Of a stretch of 64,000 nucleotides of DNA, positions 1 to 7,547 are shown in pieces. Position numbers and translations under genes: made by a program. Where the stretch lies: assembly GCA_963720885.1 (NCBI GenBank), contig CAVRGW010000002.1:496001-560000 (forward strand), written 5' to 3'. The stretch comes from DATLLN01 sp963720885 (GTDB lineage Bacteria; Actinomycetota; Thermoleophilia; Gaiellales; JAICJC01). The notes below the pieces were generated by a model, which was not told the origin of the DNA, did no database searches, and was given only the letters and a program-made list of their open reading frames with translations. Each line of letters opens with the position of its first letter. Positions within the stretch are counted from its first letter, which is position 1.

Positions 1-243
1 CGGGTAGTCCACGCTGCCGGGCTCCTCGGCCTCCATCTTGCTGCCGACGTCCCAGGTTCGCCGCCCGATCAGCATCGCGCCGGTGGCCGCCGCGACTCCC
101 GCGAAATCCTCCGGCGCCACGAACTGGGCGAGCGGGCGACCACCGCCCCAATCCATCCGATGGCCGGGACCCGCGATGAAGCCGTCAAGCGACATCGCCC
201 TGTTCACGACCACCTTGCCGTTTCCGGTGCTCGTAACGCTCAT
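1..243 (-). CDS. DHFR-family (RibD C-terminal-like) protein, cut by the window edge
   Basis: Only the N-terminal 81 codons are inside the window; the gene runs off the left edge. The translation opens MSVTSTGNGKVVVNRAMSLD, followed by GFIAGP and later AMLIGRRTWD. This is the beta-strand, 'S(L/V)DG' and 'GRRT' pattern of the RibD C-terminal/dihydrofolate-reductase fold, which binds NADPH and a pterin-like substrate. Many actinobacterial members are small orphan reductases of unknown substrate. The start is supported by a GGAGG about 5 nt upstream of ATG 243. It is divergent from the methyltransferase that begins at 415. Family assignment is good; substrate is unknown. Confidence 0.8.
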   Translation of the reverse strand, partial: MSVTSTGNGKVVVNRAMSLDGFIAGPGHRMDWGGGRPLAQFVAPEDFAGVAAATGAMLIGRRTWDVGSKMEAEEPGSVDYP

Positions 244-414
244 CTGCTCCTCCGAGGCACCACGGGGTGTTCCCATTCCCCGTTCGGACGTCTCTTGGAC
301 ACCATTCTTGCATCCTGCCTGGAAGAACGAGACGGCTCGGACGGCGGCGCAATGGGGTTACCCGGTTGTACGATCGCTCCATGGTCAAGGAGGCGAAGGG
401 GATCCGAATCCGCG

Positions 415-1284
415 ATGTCGGCATCCGATAGCGCAGGTTCGATGTCGAGGGGCGATCAGATCCGGGACGGTCAGCGGGAGACGTGGGCCGGCCTTTCGGC
501 GGGCTGGGAGAAGTGGGACTCGATCATCATGGATCAGCTGGGCCCGGTCGGCACGGCGATGATCGAGCGTCTCGACATCGCCGACGATCAGCAGCATCTG
601 GACATCGCGTCGGGCACTGGTGAGCCGGGGCTGAGCGTCGCCAGGCTCGCGCCAAGGGGGCACGTGGTTCTGACCGACCTTGCGGCCGAGATGCTCGACA
701 TCGCCACGCGGCGAGCGGGCGCGCAGGGGATCGCGAATTTCGAGACCAGGGTGTGCAGCGCCGACGACCTGCCGTTCGGTGACGCGACATTCGACAGTGT
801 CTCGGTGCGGTTCGGGTACATGTTCTTTCCCGACGTCGCCAAGGCGACCGCCGAGTTCGTGCGCGTGCTCAAGCCGGGCGGGCGAGTCTGCTCGTCGGTA
901 TGGGTCAAGCCCCAGGAAAACCCGTGGACGGCGGTCGTCATGCAGGCGATCGCGGCAGAGGTGATGCTGGCGCCACCCGACCCGGACGGGCCGAACATGT
1001 TCCGGTGCGCCGCTCCGGGATATGTCAGTGCCCTGTACGAGGCCGCGGGGCTGCGCGACGTTGCCGAGTGGGACGTCGACGTCGAACTCGTGACGCAATC
1101 GCCGGCGCAGTACTGGGAGATGATCAGCGAGCACGTCTCGCTCGCAGTCGCGGCGCTTCACCATGTCGACGAAGCGGCGCGGGAGCGGATCGCGAACTCC
1201 GTCATCGCCAAGGCCAGCGCCTACGAACACGACGGCAACGTACGGATTCCGGGCGTGGCCCGGTGCATCGTCGGCACGAGGTAA
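415..1284 (+). CDS. Class I SAM-dependent methyltransferase (UbiE/COQ5-like)
   Basis: A 289-residue methyltransferase. The SAM-binding motif I reads LDIASGTGEPGLSVA, the acidic motif II is VLTDLAAEML, and post-I/III motifs are DDLPFGDATFDSVSVRFG and LKPGGRV, as in UbiE-type enzymes. The substrate cannot be told. I chose ATG 415, with MSRGDQ at 442 as an alternative. A TACGAT box at 369-374 lies 6 nt before ATG 381, which opens a 16-codon reading frame ending at 431 that overlaps the start of this gene, so a short leader peptide or a 34-nt leader is possible. The next gene (1382) follows after 97 bp. Confidence 0.82.
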   Translation: MSASDSAGSMSRGDQIRDGQRETWAGLSAGWEKWDSIIMDQLGPVGTAMIERLDIADDQQHLDIASGTGEPGLSVARLAPRGHVVLTDLAAEMLDIATRRAGAQGIANFETRVCSADDLPFGDATFDSVSVRFGYMFFPDVAKATAEFVRVLKPGGRVCSSVWVKPQENPWTAVVMQAIAAEVMLAPPDPDGPNMFRCAAPGYVSALYEAAGLRDVAEWDVDVELVTQSPAQYWEMISEHVSLAVAALHHVDEAARERIANSVIAKASAYEHDGNVRIPGVARCIVGTR

Positions 1285-1381
1285 GGCCCCGAACTGTCGC
1301 TGCCCCAGCACCGATGACTCCCGGGCGGCAGCGCAGTCTGAAGTACCAGCGACAGGCCAGCCAGACCAAGGAGTTCCGATC

Positions 1382-1945
1382 ATGCGGAAGCTGATAGCGA
1401 CAGTGTTCAACTACTCGGTCGACGGCCTACTCGCCGATCAGGACACCGAGTTCTGGAAGTTCTGCTTCGACCTGCCTGAAAACCGTGACCCAGACGATCC
1501 GGAGCAACTCGACTTTCTCCGGAACGCGCACGCGCACATCATGGGCCGCTCCGCCTACGAGAGCATCTCCGGGCCGATGACGGCCAACACCGACCACCCC
1601 TTCGCCCCGATCCTGAACGCCGCGCGCAAGGTCGTCTTCTCCCGGACTCTGAAAACGGCGGAGTGGGCCAACACCACCATCGCCGCGGGTGACACGACAG
1701 AAGAGGTCGACAAGCTCAGGCTGGGCGGCGACGGCCATATCGTCGTCTGGGGCGGCGTGAGCTTCTGGCGGTCGCTCATGGTGCTCGACCTGATCGATGA
1801 GGTCCACATCAGCATGTTCCCCTACGTTGCTGGCGAGGGCACCCGGCTGTTCGACGGCGTCCCCAAGTCGTACGCGCTCGACCTGATCTCCAGCATTCCC
1901 TCCAGCAGCGGGATCGTCGAGCTGCAGTACCGCCGGCCGCGCTAA
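1382..1945 (+). CDS. DHFR-family (RibD C-terminal-like) protein
   Basis: A 187-residue reductase-fold protein: MRKLIATVFNYSVDGLLAD at the N-terminus, AHIMGRSAYE near residue 55, and VVWGGVSFWRSL near residue 120, which match strand A, the 'GR.T/SY' loop and the glycine-rich NADPH loop of the RibD C-terminal family. It is full length for this family. The start has a good AAGGAG 8 nt upstream. It may be co-transcribed with the upstream methyltransferase. The electron acceptor is unknown; these are not housekeeping dihydrofolate reductases. Confidence 0.82.
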   Translation: MRKLIATVFNYSVDGLLADQDTEFWKFCFDLPENRDPDDPEQLDFLRNAHAHIMGRSAYESISGPMTANTDHPFAPILNAARKVVFSRTLKTAEWANTTIAAGDTTEEVDKLRLGGDGHIVVWGGVSFWRSLMVLDLIDEVHISMFPYVAGEGTRLFDGVPKSYALDLISSIPSSSGIVELQYRRPR

Positions 1946-1966
1946 CCCGCGGCTCAAGGGCCTCGA

Positions 1967-2308
1967 TCAGGCGCCGCGCGGAGGCTCCCAGAGCTCGAAC
2001 CGAGTGCCCTCGGGGTCGACCGCCCATGCGAAGCGACCCTGCTCCGACTCCTCCAGCGCGTCGATCACCTCGACGCCGGCCGACCGCAACTGGGCCAGCA
2101 TCGCGTCGAGATCGGCGACGCGGAAGTTCACCATGTACGCCTGTTCCGGCCGTCCGAAGTACCCGGTCTCGCGATCGAAGATCGCCCAGGTAGTAGAACC
2201 GCCCGGCGTCCACTCGAACGGCTTGCCGCCCCAATCGGAGATGTCGATGCCGAGATGTTCGGCATACCAGTCGCGAAGGCTCGCGGCCTGCGCGGCGCGC
2301 TGAAACAC
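1967..2308 (-). CDS. VOC (glyoxalase/bleomycin-resistance) family protein with a frameshifted N-terminus
   Basis: The 113 codons from GTG 2308 give FQRAAQAASLRDWYAEHLGI, then YMVNFRVADLDAMLAQLRSAG and AVDPEGTRFELWEP, the paired beta-alpha-beta-beta-beta module of VOC metalloenzymes. The GTG start loses the first beta strand. Upstream, in the adjacent frame, ATG 2337 sits 7 nt after a TAGCAT -10 box. If the five-C run at 2326-2330 had one more base it would read MQRGVTGIGGVFQRA, a normal VOC N-terminus. So the gene is probably 1967-2337 with a one-base deletion (error or real). Function is unknown. Confidence 0.72.
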   Translation of the reverse strand: MFQRAAQAASLRDWYAEHLGIDISDWGGKPFEWTPGGSTTWAIFDRETGYFGRPEQAYMVNFRVADLDAMLAQLRSAGVEVIDALEESEQGRFAWAVDPEGTRFELWEPPRGA

Positions 2309-2434
2309 CCCGCCGATTCCGGTGACCCCCGCTGCATGCCGGCCATGCTACGCCAGATTGCGAATAGCCTCCATGCGATATAGCATGACGGCTATTGTGT
2401 CGAAGCCGACCATCCCGCGGCAAGGAGGCGCCAC

Positions 2435-3217
2435 ATGGCCAGGATCAGGTACGACGAGCAGACCGCCACGGCGTTCAAGGCAGTCCGCGAGGTGCCACGC
2501 GACGGACTCTCGGAGTGGCACGAGGCGGTAGCGCGTCACCTGCGCCCGTCGCCGGGAATGACGCTGGTGGACATCGGCGCCGGAACCGGCGCGTTCGCCG
2601 CTGCCTTCAGCGACTGGTTCGACCTCCGTGTCCTCGCCGTCGAACCGTCGGCCGCGATGCGTGATCGGATCCCGCGGACGCCGTCCATCCAGGCGCTCGA
2701 GGGAGACGCATGCTCACTCCCACTGCCAGACGGCTCGGCAGACGCCGCCTGGCTTTCCCTCGTCATTCACCACATCCCCGACCTCCTGGCCGCCGCTCGC
2801 GAGATCCGCCGCGTCCTCCGGCCCGAGGCCTCCGTCCTCATCCGCCAGGGCTACCCGGACAGGTACGAGCCCGCGGGGCCGCTGAAGCTGGACGGGATCG
2901 AGATCGCCCGATGGTTCCCGGAGACCGCTCGGACGATCGAGACGTTCCCCTCCCTCACGGACACCCGCGCCGCATTCGAGGCCGCAGGATTCCGCCGGCA
3001 CACCCTCGAGCAGGTTCGTGAGACGTACCCGGCCAGCCTCGCGGGCTTCCTCGGCGAGGTGGACACGTACCGCCACGCCGACACAACGATGCGCAGTCTC
3101 ACCGACGACGAGTTCCTCCGCGGGAAGGAACGACTCCGCCGTGCCGTGCGACGGGCCGAGAGGATCGCGAGTCCGGAACCCCGGAGCAACTGGCTCGACC
3201 TCCTGGTTCTGCGTTGA
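2435..3217 (+). CDS. Class I SAM-dependent methyltransferase
   Basis: A 260-residue methyltransferase with motif I LVDIGAGTGAFAAAF (residues about 44-58), an acidic end to strand 2 (VLAVEPSAAM), ALEGDACSLPLPDGSAD and the post-motif helix DLLAAAREIRRVLRP. The C-terminal half (YPASLAGFLGEV, TDDEFLRGKERL) resembles UbiE/trans-aconitate-like enzymes acting on small molecules. A strong GGAGG lies 8 nt before ATG 2435 and a TATTGT box some 35 nt upstream. It ends 4 bp before the convergent cyclase gene. Confidence 0.82.
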   Translation: MARIRYDEQTATAFKAVREVPRDGLSEWHEAVARHLRPSPGMTLVDIGAGTGAFAAAFSDWFDLRVLAVEPSAAMRDRIPRTPSIQALEGDACSLPLPDGSADAAWLSLVIHHIPDLLAAAREIRRVLRPEASVLIRQGYPDRYEPAGPLKLDGIEIARWFPETARTIETFPSLTDTRAAFEAAGFRRHTLEQVRETYPASLAGFLGEVDTYRHADTTMRSLTDDEFLRGKERLRRAVRRAERIASPEPRSNWLDLLVLR

Positions 3218-3221
3218 CAGG

Positions 3222-4559
3222 CTAGGCCGTGGCGCGATACAGGCGCCAGCGATCGGGGACGCCCTTCAGCTCGCGCTCGCCACGGTCCGCGAACACGATC
3301 CCCGATCCCGCCGTCAGGTCCTTGATCGTCTGGGAGACGAGCACTTCGGATGGTTCGGCGACCGCGCCGACACGCGCTCCGATCGCAACGGCGATCCCAC
3401 TGACGTCGTCGCCGTCGAGCTCGACCTCTCCCGTGTGCAGACCGGCGCGCACCTCGATTCCGAGCCCGTCCACGTCCGCGACGATGGCCTGGGCGCAACG
3501 CACCGCACGAGCAGGACCGTCGAACGTCGCCAGGAATCCATCGCCCATGGTCTTGACCTCGCGACCGCGGTAGCGGGCCAGGTGCGCGCGCACGACCTGA
3601 TCGTGCTGTTCGCGCACCTGCCGCCACGCCCGGTCGCCGAGCGCTGCCGACTGCGCGGTCGAGTCGACGATGTCGGTGAACAGCACCGTCGCCAGGACGC
3701 GGTCGAACACCGCGTCGTGCTCCCTCACGCCGGACAGAAACGTCTCGAACTCGAGGTACGCCTCGGGCTCCAGCGGGTAGTGGTCGCCGCTGGGGAGCTC
3801 GACGTACCGGGCGCCCGGGATCTGCTCGGCGACCCACGGCGCCGCCTCCTCCTCCCCCCGCTCGACGTCGCCCCGGGAGCGCATCACCAGCGTAGGCAAT
3901 CGGATCTGGGAGAGCAGCGGGCGCACGTCCACCTGACGTTCGGAGTCGAGGATGGCGCTGATCGCCTGCGGGCTCGCGCACAGCCGGGTGAACCGCGCCC
4001 ACCTGGCGATCTCGTCATCGTCCAGCGTGCGATCGGTCATCTGCTCCATGTTCCAGCGCCAGAACTCCTCGGTGCCCCACCCGGCCTCGAGGCGGCGCCG
4101 GAACTCGGCATCCTCCTCCGTCGTCCATCCCCACGGGAAGTCGTCCGTCTTCCAGTAGAACACGAGCGGCGCCACCAGTCCGAGCGCCGTGACCCGATCG
4201 GGAAACGAGGCGGCGAACAGCAGCATCACCGCGGCGCCCGCCTCGTACCCGAGCAGCACCGCCCGCTCCGATCCGACCGCATCCATCACCGTGCGGATGT
4301 CCTCCAAGCCCTTCTCGACGGCCATCACGTCAGGCGATGTCGGCCGGTCGGACACGCCAAACCCCCGGCGGTCGAACAGGATCACCCGCGCGTAACGGCC
4401 GAACGACTCGAGGAACGCCGCCATCTCGGGGAAGTCCCAGCAGGCGTCGACGTTGAACAGCCACGGCGGGTGGATCACCAGGTCGTGTGGGCCATCGCCG
4501 AACACCTGGTAGGCGATGTGGACGCCGTCGGCCGTCTTCGCATAGCGGGTTGTGCGCAT
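3222..4559 (-). CDS. Class III adenylate/guanylate cyclase fused to an alpha/beta-hydrolase-like sensor domain
   Basis: This 445-residue protein has two parts. Residues about 5-270 form an alpha/beta-hydrolase fold (HIAYQVFGDGPHDLV, LFDRRGFGVSDRP, GDHYPLEPE). Residues about 280-445 form a class III nucleotide cyclase with the metal-binding LFTDIVDST, KTMGDGFLATF and AGLHTGEVELDGDDVSG motifs. At the nucleophile elbow the hydrolase half reads GYEAG rather than GxSxG, so Ser is replaced by Glu; it is probably a ligand-binding sensor, not an enzyme. Such fusions are common in actinobacteria. ATG 4559 is preceded by TAGACT at 4567-4572 (7-nt gap), which suggests a leaderless mRNA. The cyclase product (cAMP or cGMP) cannot be decided. 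Confidence 0.88.
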   Translation of the reverse strand: MRTTRYAKTADGVHIAYQVFGDGPHDLVIHPPWLFNVDACWDFPEMAAFLESFGRYARVILFDRRGFGVSDRPTSPDVMAVEKGLEDIRTVMDAVGSERAVLLGYEAGAAVMLLFAASFPDRVTALGLVAPLVFYWKTDDFPWGWTTEEDAEFRRRLEAGWGTEEFWRWNMEQMTDRTLDDDEIARWARFTRLCASPQAISAILDSERQVDVRPLLSQIRLPTLVMRSRGDVERGEEEAAPWVAEQIPGARYVELPSGDHYPLEPEAYLEFETFLSGVREHDAVFDRVLATVLFTDIVDSTAQSAALGDRAWRQVREQHDQVVRAHLARYRGREVKTMGDGFLATFDGPARAVRCAQAIVADVDGLGIEVRAGLHTGEVELDGDDVSGIAVAIGARVGAVAEPSEVLVSQTIKDLTAGSGIVFADRGERELKGVPDRWRLYRATA

Positions 4560-4601
4560 CGGCGCGAGTCTATCCACCGCACCGAAGCCGCACCGATGTG
4601 G

Positions 4602-5216
4602 TCAGCCGCGGTCCAGATTCTCCGCTCGCTCCTTGATGCCCTTGAGCATCTTCCGTTCCATGATGAGCGATCCAGGTTCCATCGGAATCATCCCGATCCT
4701 GTCCTTCAGCCTCGGCAGCCGGAACCGGTTGCGGCTGATCAGGCGACTCCCGCCGTCGGCGGCGTGCTCGATGACGAACGTCCACACCCAGTTGCCGTCC
4801 GCCGATTGCGCGGCCAGCACGTGCTCGGGCTCGACGCGCCGGAAGCTCATCTGGTTCGGCCCGTAGCCGAAGCCCTCGCCGACCTGCGGATGCTGGAACT
4901 CGGGCAGCACACGATCGACGCTGTGCATGTTGAGGCCGAGCAGGTTCTCGATCCAGTCGTAGGTGTACGCGCCGCCCCGCGGCGCCGGGCCCATCTGGGC
5001 GATCCACGGCCAGACCGCCGGCGGCGGCGCATCGATCGTGATCGCCCGCGTCGCGACCCCGTCCGCCTCCTCGAGCAGCTCGTCGCCGGGCAGCCGTCGG
5101 GTCGCCTCATCCGGGGTCGCCCCCCAGGTGAGGACCGGGTCACGCAGGAACGAGCGGTACAGGGCTGCGCCACCCATCAGCGCGCCTGCGGTGAAGAGCA
5201 GAGTCTTGCCGCGCAA
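4602..5216 (-). CDS. Membrane-anchored SRPBCC-like protein
   Basis: A 204-residue protein with an N-terminal hydrophobic anchor (TLLFTAGALMGGAALY) and a START/SRPBCC-like domain: TRAITIDAPPPAVWPWIAQM, then AYTYDWIENLLGL, and SRLISRNRF near the C-terminus. Related proteins bind hydrophobic ligands in a helix-grip fold; no catalytic residues are evident. The start is TTG 5216, supported by AAGGAGG five nt upstream and a TAGAAT box near 5247. Divergent from the cupin gene at 5297. Confidence 0.75.
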   Translation of the reverse strand: MRGKTLLFTAGALMGGAALYRSFLRDPVLTWGATPDEATRRLPGDELLEEADGVATRAITIDAPPPAVWPWIAQMGPAPRGGAYTYDWIENLLGLNMHSVDRVLPEFQHPQVGEGFGYGPNQMSFRRVEPEHVLAAQSADGNWVWTFVIEHAADGGSRLISRNRFRLPRLKDRIGMIPMEPGSLIMERKMLKGIKERAENLDRG

Positions 5217-5296
5217 GGAGGCCTCCTTCCGTCGGGACCCTCCATTCTACGAGTGCGGAGCCCCGACTATGGTAAGGCCGGCAAGGGAGGTGGATC

Positions 5297-5836
5297 GTGC
5301 ACGAAGCTCAGATCGGGGAGACGACACAGGGCCGCTTGCCGGCCGGCGACGGCTGGTTCATCCTCAACCTCGGCGAGATGCCGTGGGAGACCATCCCCGG
5401 CTACGGCGTCTGGCGCGGCTTCGACTGGGCGAACGAGCGGCCGGGCGTCGGTGTTCACGTCCACGTCCTACAGCCCGGTGAGACGAACGGCTACTACCAC
5501 GCCGAAGCCGCCCAGGAGGGGTTCATCGTGCTCAGCGGCGAGTGCCTGGCGATCGTCGAGGGCGAGGAGCGGCGAATGCGGCAGTGGGATTACTTTCACT
5601 CACCTCCGGGTACCGCGCACGCAACCGTCGGCACTGGCGACGGTCCGTGCGTGATCCTGATGTTCGGCAGCCCCGATCCCAGCCGCAAAGTCGAGTGGAT
5701 CGCCGACGAGACTGCCGCCCGGCACGGCGCCAGCGTCGAACGCACGACCAGGATCGACCGCGAGGCGTACGGCGATCTACCGGACGAAACGGTCGTGCCG
5801 CCCCCGCCGCCGTTCCGGGATCAGGCGGAGATGTAG
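5297..5836 (+). CDS. Cupin-domain protein
   Basis: A 179-residue single-cupin protein. Cupin motif 1 appears as VHVHVLQPGETNGYYHAE and motif 2 as QWDYFHSPPGTAHATVG, so the His/Glu/His metal ligands are plausible. The C-terminal tail is Pro-rich (VVPPPPPFRD). GTG 5297 is preceded by GGGAGG at a 6-7 nt spacing and a TATGGT box near 5271. Related proteins range from storage and isomerase to dioxygenase functions, so no substrate is assigned. Confidence 0.78.
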   Translation: MHEAQIGETTQGRLPAGDGWFILNLGEMPWETIPGYGVWRGFDWANERPGVGVHVHVLQPGETNGYYHAEAAQEGFIVLSGECLAIVEGEERRMRQWDYFHSPPGTAHATVGTGDGPCVILMFGSPDPSRKVEWIADETAARHGASVERTTRIDREAYGDLPDETVVPPPPPFRDQAEM

Positions 5837-5983
5837 AGCCGCGCGACCGGCACGCCGTACGGCCAGGAGCCCGGCGACATGGTCGGGTACCTCCTGATTC
5901 CCTGATCGCATGGGCGGTCACCCAAGCACCGGCGTCCGGTCTGGTACGGTGGCGGGCATCGTCACCCACGGGAAGGGGTCGCC

Positions 5984-6370
5984 ATGTCTGAGACGCTCAC
6001 CGGTACCTGCCTCTGCGGCGGTGTGGAGTTGGAGGTCACCGACCCACAGGCGCTCGGGTACTGCCACTGCAGCCGCTGCCAGCACTGGGTCGGATCGAGC
6101 CTGGCCGGCATCGTCGTGGCCAAGGAGAACTTCCGGTTCGCGAAGGGCGAGGATCTGGTGAAGACGTACGAGAGCCACCTGGCGCCGCGCAACTTCTGCA
6201 GCAACTGCGGATCCAGCCTCTGGGATGACCTTGGCGCCGTCAACTTCGTGTCCGCCGGGCTGTTCCCCGACCTCGACATGAAGCCCAGCTTCCACCAGCT
6301 GGTGGCCTACAAGGCGAGCTGGCACGAGATCGGCGACGACGCCCCCCAGTTCGCCGAGCTGCCCGGCTGA
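5984..6370 (+). CDS. GFA (glutathione-dependent formaldehyde-activating-like) family protein
   Basis: A 128-residue zinc protein of the GFA/CENP-V fold: TCLCGGVELEV, YCHCSRCQHWVGSS and FCSNCGSSLW provide the CxC, CxxC and CxxC zinc ligands. True glutathione-formaldehyde activity is rare in this family and unlikely to be predictable here. AAGGGG lies before ATG 5984 and a TACGGT box at about 5943. It overlaps the next gene by a CTGA junction, suggesting coupled translation with the MmcQ/YjbR-like protein. Confidence 0.85.
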   Translation: MSETLTGTCLCGGVELEVTDPQALGYCHCSRCQHWVGSSLAGIVVAKENFRFAKGEDLVKTYESHLAPRNFCSNCGSSLWDDLGAVNFVSAGLFPDLDMKPSFHQLVAYKASWHEIGDDAPQFAELPG

Positions 6371-6681
6371 CGGCCGACCGTATCAGCAAGCTGACCGCGC
6401 GCCTTGACGGCGTCTCCGAGCGCCGGCACGACGGCCTGCTCCAGTGGCGGTATCACGGCCGGGTGGTCGCCCGGCAGCTGGACGCAGACCACCTCGTCAT
6501 CCGGACGTCGTTCGAGGCACGTGACCTGCTGCTGCAGTCCTTCCCGGAGACGTTCTCGGTGCCCACGCGCTTCGCGAAGCACATGATGGTCGTCGCCGAC
6601 CTCGAGCACGGCAACGCCGACGCCGTCGAGGACGCCGTGATCGACGCCTGGGAGCTGCAGCGCTCCCGTGACCGCGGCTAG
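6367..6681 (+). CDS. MmcQ/YjbR-like DNA-binding-fold protein, probably CTG-initiated
   Basis: The frame encodes about 104 residues with the MmcQ/YjbR pattern: LDGVSERRHDGLLQWRY, RQLDADHLVIRT, ETFSVPTRFAKHMMV and AVIDAWELQRS. No ATG, GTG or TTG precedes the conserved N-terminus. The only frame-compatible candidate is CTG 6367, which overlaps the TGA of the GFA gene as CTGA. GTG 6457 or 6463 would remove the first 30 residues. Its stop shares the palindromic CTAG at 6678-6681 with the convergent methyltransferase stop. The family's physiological role is uncertain. Confidence 0.66.
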   Translation: MTADRISKLTARLDGVSERRHDGLLQWRYHGRVVARQLDADHLVIRTSFEARDLLLQSFPETFSVPTRFAKHMMVVADLEHGNADAVEDAVIDAWELQRSRDRG

Positions 6682-7484
6682 ACCGCGACCGTCACGCGCA
6701 GGAACGTCGCGGGGATCGACGTGCTGTCGCCGCCCTGGTTGTGCTCGTTGAACAGCGCCTCCAGCTCGGCATGCAGCTCGTCCTCGCGGCCGTTCGCCGC
6801 TGCCGCCTCGTAGGCGTTCATGGTCGGCCCGTAGTAGTCCTTGAACAGCACCAGGAACTCGGACGGCGGCGCCGGGGACGTGAACGTGTAGGTGTCGCGC
6901 TGGAACGAGACCTGATCCTCGGGCACCCCCGCTGCGCGGAACCGCTCGACCACCTGCTCCTCAACGCCCCACAGCATCGGGCTGACGAACCCCTCGGGCG
7001 GCGGAGGCGAGTACGCCGAGCTGATCCGCAGGATCTGAGCGACCAGCGTCGGATCGCCGGGGATCCAGTTGCCCATGACGACGCGACCGCCGGGCCGGGT
7101 TACGCGGACGACCTCACGGGCGACGGCCTCCGGTCGGGGTGCGAACATCGCGCCGAACACGCTGACGACGAGGTCGAAGCTGTCGTCGGCGAGGTCGCTC
7201 AGGTCGGTGGCGTCGCCCTCCTGGAACGTCAGGTTGTCGAGGCCGAGCTCGCGCGCCCGTGCGTTGCCGGCCGCGACAAGGTTGCTGGCGATGTCCACGC
7301 CGAGGACGTTCGCGCCGAGCCGGGCAGCCGGGACGGCTGTGGTGCCGTCGCCGCACCCGAGGTCGAGCACATCCATTCCCGGCGTGACGCCCAGTGAGGC
7401 AACGAGCGCCTCACCGCTCTCCCGCATGCTCGCCGCGATACGGGTGAAGTCGCCCTTCTCCCACAGAGCCTTGTTCGGATTCAT
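6678..7484 (-). CDS. Class I SAM-dependent methyltransferase (UbiE-like)
   Basis: A 268-residue enzyme with motif I MDVLDLGCGDGTTAVPAA, VLGVDIASNLV (motif II), FQEGDATDLSD and VTRPGGRVVMGNW. The N-terminus NPNKALWEKGDFTRIAAS is typical of a UbiE-like clade found in actinobacteria and proteobacteria. I chose ATG 7484 because the conserved N-terminus starts there; further upstream the frame is Arg/Ala-rich and atypical. AAAGGCGGAGG precedes the ATG. Substrate unknown. Confidence 0.83.
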   Translation of the reverse strand: MNPNKALWEKGDFTRIAASMRESGEALVASLGVTPGMDVLDLGCGDGTTAVPAARLGANVLGVDIASNLVAAGNARARELGLDNLTFQEGDATDLSDLADDSFDLVVSVFGAMFAPRPEAVAREVVRVTRPGGRVVMGNWIPGDPTLVAQILRISSAYSPPPPEGFVSPMLWGVEEQVVERFRAAGVPEDQVSFQRDTYTFTSPAPPSEFLVLFKDYYGPTMNAYEAAAANGREDELHAELEALFNEHNQGGDSTSIPATFLRVTVAV

Positions 7485-7547
7485 GGCCTCCGCCTTTCGG
7501 TGGGCAGCACGGTCAGGGGTCAAGCATAAAGCCAACCGCCGGGTTTC

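Noticed and set aside
381..431. A 16-codon frame directly after a TACGAT box
   Set aside because: Possibly a leader peptide for the methyltransferase, but too short and without ribosome binding site or conservation data; mentioned only in the gene entry.
3018..5654. An 878-codon plus-strand frame across the cyclase and SRPBCC genes
   Set aside because: Arg/His/Pro-rich product without any motif; both minus-strand genes below it have clear domains.
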